A stretch of DNA of 20,437 bases from the NCBI GenBank assembly GCA_900557355.1, contig USSR01000033.1, positions 1 to 20,437 on the forward strand, given 5' to 3'. This DNA is from an uncultured Bacteroides sp. (GTDB taxonomy: Bacteria; Bacteroidota; Bacteroidia; Bacteroidales; Bacteroidaceae). Shown here piece after piece: positions 15,399-20,437 of this stretch. A program made the translations under genes and the position numbers. The notes under the pieces were generated by a model. That model worked only from the letters and a program-made list of their open reading frames with translations, did not search any database and was not told the DNA's origin. Within the stretch, counting starts at the first letter, position 1; every line of letters begins with the position of its first letter.

Positions 15399-17039
15399 CT
15401 AGTTTGAAGATTGACTATTCTCAATGGAATGGTCTTTCTTATCCCACCAAAGTTTAGTTCCTGCGGCATCGGGACCATTCAGCATTTGTACAGCTTGATC
15501 TATGTATTTCGGATTCCCCGTATATTCATCGGCAGGGAAAGGCAGACGACGGGGACCGATCGTTACATTCACACTATTGTTGGGGTCTTTATTCTCCACG
15601 GCAGGCAACAACTTCGGGTAGCCCGTACGACGATGTTCCGCCCATGCTTCCAGTCCCAGCGGGAATATTGCAATCCATTTTTGAGTAATGATACGCTCCA
15701 GGTTCCGTTCAAAATTCTCCGCTCCAGGTTCCCAAGCAATCGTAATGGTGCTTACAGCCGAATGACTATACTTTATATCAGCCCCGTCCATCGGGTTCAC
15801 ATAGTCTATAGGCTTTTTCTCTGTATCCTTCACATATCGGTCCGCTCCGGTGGTTCCGCCGCGCTCTTCGAATGAAAGGGCAATCGCCTTTTCATACAAT
15901 GCCTGCGCATCACCTCCCATATCCCAACCACGCAACGCGCCTTCGGCACGAAGGAAAGTCACCTCCGCCGCATTCATCCAGAGATACGGGTCGGTGCTGG
16001 AAATCACCTGCTTCGAGTAAAGATTAATCATGTCGTCTTTCTTCTGGGTGAATATGCCGATACGTACACCATAATAGTCGTATACATCGACTTTCTCGCC
16101 ATCCTGATCGACTGTCTGCACCCCTTTGACAAACATCTTATCCAAACGCGGATCTTCATAACCTTTCATAATAGAAACCAAATCGGCACTGATACGGTAG
16201 TCATTCCAATTATTAAATAACAATTCCGAACGGTTCTCCGCCACATGAAGCATGGCGTTATCCTCATTCGATTCAATCACTCCGGCTTCCACAGCCTCCT
16301 GCGCAATACGTTGTGCTTCAGTAGGATTGACATAGCTCATACGCATGGCAATACGAAGTTGCATGGAATGTACAAACTTACGCCATTTGGAAATATTTCC
16401 GTAATACAGATCTTCCAATTTGCGGAAAGCCTCGGACGACAAGTCTTTATTTTCTTCCAGTACTTTATCCGCTTCTTCCAGTTCCTTCAGCATCTGTGTA
16501 TATACTTGTTCCTGCGAATCATAAGGGACAGCCAAATCTTCACCCGAATTATCATTATCCATCATCTTCGAGTAAGGAATCGGACCATAAATATCCGTCA
16601 CACGATGCATGATACAGACACGGAGGATTTTACCGAAAGCTAAAGCCACAGAATCATCCGTCTTGTTCAGCATATCACGATACTGCGGATACATATCTTT
16701 GATCGGATCGGCAAATGGAGATTTCAGCCATCCCTGTTCGGGATTGAAAGTGGAGAATTTCATCACCCAAGTGTCTACGATTCCTTCCAGATAGCCACCA
16801 TAAGCTCCTCCTGCCATGGCATCCATAAACTGGTAAAGGTGCTCACGTGTAGGGATAACCAACCCCTGCATTCCTTTGAGCGTAGCACCGACAATATGAT
16901 TCTCACGCTGCATTTCTTCTCCGTCCGCTTCATACATACTCCGGTTGATATCACTGTCGAAACAACCGCCCAACGGGAGCAGAAATAATGAAAGGATCAT
17001 TATCAGAAGAATGTTATATATTCGTTTCATGTCCATCAT
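15399..17039 (-). CDS. SusD/RagB-like nutrient-binding outer-membrane lipoprotein
   Basis: This is a 546-residue protein with signal peptide and lipobox LPLGGC (Cys26) followed by FDSD. Family features include the helical TPR-like core (VALAFGKILRVCIMHRVTDIYGPIPYS), the VPYDSQEQVYTQMLKELEEAD helix pair (about 172-192), SKWRKFVHSMQLRIAMRMS, and near the C-terminus QKWIAIFPLGLEAWAEHRRTGYP followed by RLPFPADEY. The DIYGPIPYS/YDSQEQVY pattern fits the SusD-like_2 (PF12771) subgroup. It caps the SusC barrel and binds glycan at the cell surface. The gene begins only 5 bases after the SusC stop, the standard tandem arrangement. Three consecutive possible starts exist (MMDM); the first is used here, and the Met before KRIYN would also give a good signal peptide. 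Confidence 0.95.
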   Translation of the reverse strand: MMDMKRIYNILLIMILSLFLLPLGGCFDSDINRSMYEADGEEMQRENHIVGATLKGMQGLVIPTREHLYQFMDAMAGGAYGGYLEGIVDTWVMKFSTFNPEQGWLKSPFADPIKDMYPQYRDMLNKTDDSVALAFGKILRVCIMHRVTDIYGPIPYSKMMDNDNSGEDLAVPYDSQEQVYTQMLKELEEADKVLEENKDLSSEAFRKLEDLYYGNISKWRKFVHSMQLRIAMRMSYVNPTEAQRIAQEAVEAGVIESNEDNAMLHVAENRSELLFNNWNDYRISADLVSIMKGYEDPRLDKMFVKGVQTVDQDGEKVDVYDYYGVRIGIFTQKKDDMINLYSKQVISSTDPYLWMNAAEVTFLRAEGALRGWDMGGDAQALYEKAIALSFEERGGTTGADRYVKDTEKKPIDYVNPMDGADIKYSHSAVSTITIAWEPGAENFERNLERIITQKWIAIFPLGLEAWAEHRRTGYPKLLPAVENKDPNNSVNVTIGPRRLPFPADEYTGNPKYIDQAVQMLNGPDAAGTKLWWDKKDHSIENSQSSN

Positions 17040-17044
17040 AGTAT

Positions 17045-20000
17045 TTAGAAGTTAATCTTTATATTGAAACCTATATTCCGGGTACTCGGCATCATGAAGT
17101 AGTCGATTCCCTGATAATAGTTGTTCGTAGTAGCTACTGCTTCAGGATCGAAAGGGGCTTTACAGTAGATCATCCAGAGATTTCTTCCCACAAGGGATAC
17201 ATTGATATCACAAACATTGCCTAGCCAGCGACGCGGAATAGTATAACCGATATGTGCCTCCTGCAGTCGCAAGTTGGTAGCACTATAAGTATAGTAAGTA
17301 GGCAATCCGCTCTGCGAAGCTACTACCTCATAGAAACTCTGTGGATTCACCCGGCTGCGCCCATTCACCCACACCCCTCCGGCATCACGCGCGGCAGCAG
17401 AGGTTTCAGATACTCCATAGAGATCAAGATAGGCCTGTGTTGCCGAATAAACGATTCCTCCCAGACGGGCTGTCAACAGGAAACCGGCATTGATACCTTT
17501 ATAAGAAAAGCTATTATTCCAAGCCAGATTTGCCTTAGGAAGTACGCTTCCCAACTTGATATCACCTGCATTGTCGATGGCTGTCACATTGCCGCTATCG
17601 TCGATCAGTATATTACCGTTAATATCACGTTTCAAATCGGCATGTGTATAAAGATCACCCAAAGTACCACCCTCTTTCAGGATAAATTTCGCCTTTCCGA
17701 ATCCGCGTCCTTCATCGGTTTTGAGTTCCAGTTTATCCACATTGTATGTCTTGCCCGTTTCCGGATGAACGTAATCTTTTACCAATTCTACGATTTCATT
17801 CTTGTTGGCCGAGAATGTAAAACTGCTGTCCCAACTGAAATCTCCCCAACGATGTCCATAAGACAACATAGCCTCGAAACCGTAGTTACGTACATATCCT
17901 GTCTGCACATACAGTTTATCGTATCCCGACGATACGGGAAGCCGCGGGTCGAATGTCTGATTGTAAGTATTAGCGTAATAGAATGATCCGCTCAACTTGA
18001 AATCTTTAAATAAGGTTGCATCCAACCCTATCTCCCACGAGTCGGTACGTTCGGGATATAATTTACCAATGGGATAATTCGTCTGCGATTTCCAGTCTTG
18101 CTTATTGGCATCATACGAGTAAGTAGGATAAGTAAGAAAACGCGGATAAGGATTACCGACAGAACTAAACGATCCGCGTACTTTAAGATAATCCACCCAA
18201 TCGGGCAGTTTCAACATTTCAGTGATGACTGCCGAAAGTCCTACGGAAGGATAGAAGAAAGAAGCCTGCGGAGAATGCGTCAACTGGGAAGCCCAGTCGT
18301 TACGTCCTGTCACGGTGAGGTAGAGCATACTTTTCCACCCTACTTCGGCACTGGCAAAAACTGACTCGGTCGCTTCACGCCACCCTACCTGCGTAGCACG
18401 TTTCTTTGCGTTGTCAAGATCGTAGACATTGAACAAATTAGGAATACCCGTTTCGCGTATCGGTCCGGCGTAGCCCAATTCTTTACTAGTCACTCCACTA
18501 TAACTGGCACCAATATTGGCAACTATCGTAAAATCCTGAATACGTTTGTTGATGTTCACCAACACATCGGCATACGTCTGTGAATATTGTCCGTTGTTTA
18601 CCGTATAATGTCCCTGCGTACTACCGTCAGTCAGCGTATTACTACTGCTTGCATAGAGTTTACCTTCATATTCGCTATGAGTATTGTCGATGCGGACACG
18701 CCCTGCCACGTTCAGCCAGTCAAGAATCTGGTAACTCAAACCTGCCGAAGCCATATAACGTTTCTTGTTGTTCAGACGGAGATTACGGTAAGCAATCCAG
18801 TAAGGATTCTGCATACGGAGGTCACCTTCGCCCTGTGGCCAGAACTGTACACTGATCTTTCGCGCTTCATCCCAACGCTCGAAATTCTTCACGATAGAGA
18901 AATCGTCTCCACGAGGGAAAAGATAAGCAGAAACCAATGGATTGGAGTACTGCCCCTGATTGGTCATATTACGGTCGTTCTGGAGAATATAGCTTGCACT
19001 TACATCCAGTTTCATCTTATCATTCAAGAAACTGGTCGTATTACGGAAAGTAAAATTATATCTGTTATACCTATTGTTGGGAACCATCCCTGCCGAATTG
19101 ACGGCAGCTGCAGAAAAGAAAGTCTGATTTTTATCTGTTCCGGTAGACAGCGTAATGGAATTTGTATATACCGCACCCGTATCAAAAAAATCATCCGGTT
19201 CATATCCTGTTTGAGCAGCCGGGGTCAGCTTCGGTCCCCAGCTATAAATATTGGAATTTCCTGTTTTACCATTACTTCCTGTACCATAACGTCCTTGGAA
19301 ATCGGGCATCTTAAAAGCATTCAACCATTCAATGCCACTTGATACACCGACTTGCAGTTTGCCTACCTGTCCTTTTTTCGTAGTAATCACAATCGCGCCA
19401 TTCGCCGCATTACTACCATAAAGGGCGGCCGCCGCTGCTCCGGTCAATACGGAAATACTTTCTATGTCTTCCGGATTAATATCAGCAATTGCCTCGGTGG
19501 CCCCTTTTGAGCCAAATTCCGTGTCACCTCCGCCACCGAAATTATACATAGGAATACCGTCAATCACGTACAAAGCATTGCTACTCTGTTCAATGGACTT
19601 CGTACCACGCATGACCACTCTACTTGCCCCACCGACACCGGAAGAACTCGTATTGATAGTAACTCCCGCTACTTTACCATTCAGGCTGTTCACAAAATTA
19701 GCATCCTTAATCTGAGTCAGTTCGTCGGACTTTACTTGTTGTACGTTATAGCTCAACGCTTTCTGTTCGCGTTTAATACCAAGTGCGGTTACAACGACTT
19801 CACTCAACAGTTTTGTATCTGAAACCAGCCGCACACTATACGTATTCTGGCCGGTCACTTTTACCGTCTGTGGAGTATAACCTACATAACTGATACTCAA
19901 CACGCTTCCTACAGGAGCTTCGAGTATAAAATTACCGTCCATGTCCGTGATAGACCCGACACTCGTTCCTTCAACATGTACATTAACCCCAATTAGAGGT

Positions 20001-20407
20001 TCTCCGTTATCATCCAGCACACGTCCGGTGATACGTTTGGCAGACGCGATTTCCACTTCCTGTTTTTCTTGCGGAACGATGATTACGTATTTTCCTTTTA
20101 ACTGATAGGTATATCCTGTATTTTTAAGGATTTCTTTGAAAGAACTCTCCAACGTAGCCTTTTCCAACGCCAAATTGATGGAGGGTTTGTTTTTCAACTG
20201 CGATTCGTTGTAGCCAACGGACAGTTTCGTTTGTTTTTCCACTTCTTTCAATGCCTCGATGACCGATATGTTTTTCTTATGGATCGTAATCCGGGCACTG
20301 CTATTTTGAGCAAAAGTGGATGTAGAAAGGAGCAGACAGCACAAAAAAAGCATAAATACTCGGCTGAATGTCTGCTTATTGGCTATAAATTCATAAATTT
20401 GCTGCAT
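17045..20407 (-). CDS. SusC/RagA-like TonB-dependent outer-membrane transporter with N-terminal STN domain
   Basis: This is a 1120-residue protein. The signal peptide ends at STFAQ (about 33). An STN (secretin/TonB N-terminal) domain follows at about 38-112 (ISVIEALKEVEKQTKLSVGY...GKYVIIVP). A carboxypeptidase-regulatory-like domain spans about 125-195 (ITGRVLDDNGEPLIGVNVHV...DMDGNFILEAP). The TonB box region LSEVVVTALGI is at 201-211. The plug domain includes VMRGTKS and ALYVIDGIPM (278-287), and the beta-barrel ends in the terminal Phe of NIGFNIKINF. It imports oligosaccharides with the SusD partner using TonB energy. An STN domain usually means the transporter also signals to an anti-sigma/ECF-sigma pair, which would lie beyond the right edge. 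The first ATG follows AAGAAG directly; a later Met19 is also possible, but the longer n-region is common in this family. Confidence 0.96.
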   Translation of the reverse strand: MQQIYEFIANKQTFSRVFMLFLCCLLLSTSTFAQNSSARITIHKKNISVIEALKEVEKQTKLSVGYNESQLKNKPSINLALEKATLESSFKEILKNTGYTYQLKGKYVIIVPQEKQEVEIASAKRITGRVLDDNGEPLIGVNVHVEGTSVGSITDMDGNFILEAPVGSVLSISYVGYTPQTVKVTGQNTYSVRLVSDTKLLSEVVVTALGIKREQKALSYNVQQVKSDELTQIKDANFVNSLNGKVAGVTINTSSSGVGGASRVVMRGTKSIEQSSNALYVIDGIPMYNFGGGGDTEFGSKGATEAIADINPEDIESISVLTGAAAAALYGSNAANGAIVITTKKGQVGKLQVGVSSGIEWLNAFKMPDFQGRYGTGSNGKTGNSNIYSWGPKLTPAAQTGYEPDDFFDTGAVYTNSITLSTGTDKNQTFFSAAAVNSAGMVPNNRYNRYNFTFRNTTSFLNDKMKLDVSASYILQNDRNMTNQGQYSNPLVSAYLFPRGDDFSIVKNFERWDEARKISVQFWPQGEGDLRMQNPYWIAYRNLRLNNKKRYMASAGLSYQILDWLNVAGRVRIDNTHSEYEGKLYASSSNTLTDGSTQGHYTVNNGQYSQTYADVLVNINKRIQDFTIVANIGASYSGVTSKELGYAGPIRETGIPNLFNVYDLDNAKKRATQVGWREATESVFASAEVGWKSMLYLTVTGRNDWASQLTHSPQASFFYPSVGLSAVITEMLKLPDWVDYLKVRGSFSSVGNPYPRFLTYPTYSYDANKQDWKSQTNYPIGKLYPERTDSWEIGLDATLFKDFKLSGSFYYANTYNQTFDPRLPVSSGYDKLYVQTGYVRNYGFEAMLSYGHRWGDFSWDSSFTFSANKNEIVELVKDYVHPETGKTYNVDKLELKTDEGRGFGKAKFILKEGGTLGDLYTHADLKRDINGNILIDDSGNVTAIDNAGDIKLGSVLPKANLAWNNSFSYKGINAGFLLTARLGGIVYSATQAYLDLYGVSETSAAARDAGGVWVNGRSRVNPQSFYEVVASQSGLPTYYTYSATNLRLQEAHIGYTIPRRWLGNVCDINVSLVGRNLWMIYCKAPFDPEAVATTNNYYQGIDYFMMPSTRNIGFNIKINF

Positions 20408-20437
20408 CTTCTTAGTATTAGTTTATACAGATATAGT

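Noticed and set aside
17252..19342. Long plus-strand open frames of 244 and 251 codons inside the SusC gene
   Set aside because: They are antisense to a fully conserved SusC reading frame and have no recognisable domains.
1..20437. tRNA, rRNA or insertion-sequence genes
   Set aside because: No tRNA cloverleaf, rRNA sequence, transposase or integrase reading frame was recognised on either strand.

Overview
The window looks like a Bacteroides (Bacteroidales) chromosome segment. The evidence is a SusC/SusD-type outer-membrane glycan-import operon with surface lipoproteins, TAnnTTTG promoter boxes of the Bacteroides type, weak or absent Shine-Dalgarno sequences, and a Bacteroides-style topoisomerase III. 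Apart from a 3' gene tail at the far left, every recognisable gene is on the minus strand, so the transcription order runs from right to left.

Right third (20407 down to 11488): a five-gene polysaccharide-utilisation operon. It encodes a SusC-like TonB-dependent transporter with an N-terminal STN signalling domain, a SusD-like lipoprotein, a GH18-like lipoprotein, a BT_3987-N/DUF1735 plus LamG lipoprotein, and a BT_3987-N plus GH18 lipoprotein. The order and domains resemble the high-mannose N-glycan locus BT3983-BT3987 of B. thetaiotaomicron (from memory). In this copy the acidic catalytic residues of the last GH18 domain are replaced (Asn, Trp and Lys in the DxxDxDxE-type motif). The first GH18-like protein also has a degenerate motif. 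The operon may therefore encode capture and import without its own active endoglycosidase. A 13-bp-arm hairpin follows it.

Middle (11487 to 7520): a 572-bp gene-poor stretch with a strong hairpin, a decayed AAA-ATPase (DUF1703/PF09820-type) pseudogene, and an intact topB encoding DNA topoisomerase III with its own promoter box.

Left third (7519 to 1): a 442-bp spacer carrying three stacked palindromes is followed by a compact four-gene operon, which is the most novel part. It encodes (1) a CASTOR/POLLUX-like two-TM, two-RCK channel that ends in a ryanodine-receptor (RyR)-type domain; (2) a membrane-anchored TIR-like/DUF4062-like protein with a periplasmic carboxypeptidase-regulatory-like beta domain; (3) a large exported TPR protein with the same kind of beta domain, currently split by a frameshift; and (4) a short exported paralogue of the N-terminal part of the third. 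I infer a trans-envelope sensing or defence module. Periplasmic TPR/beta-domain proteins would contact the TIR-like protein's outer domain, and a nucleotide product of the cytoplasmic TIR-like domain would gate the RyR/RCK channel. This is an inference from domain logic only. At the left edge, a plus-strand gene ends in what looks like an SUMF1/FGE-sulfatase domain and converges on this operon.
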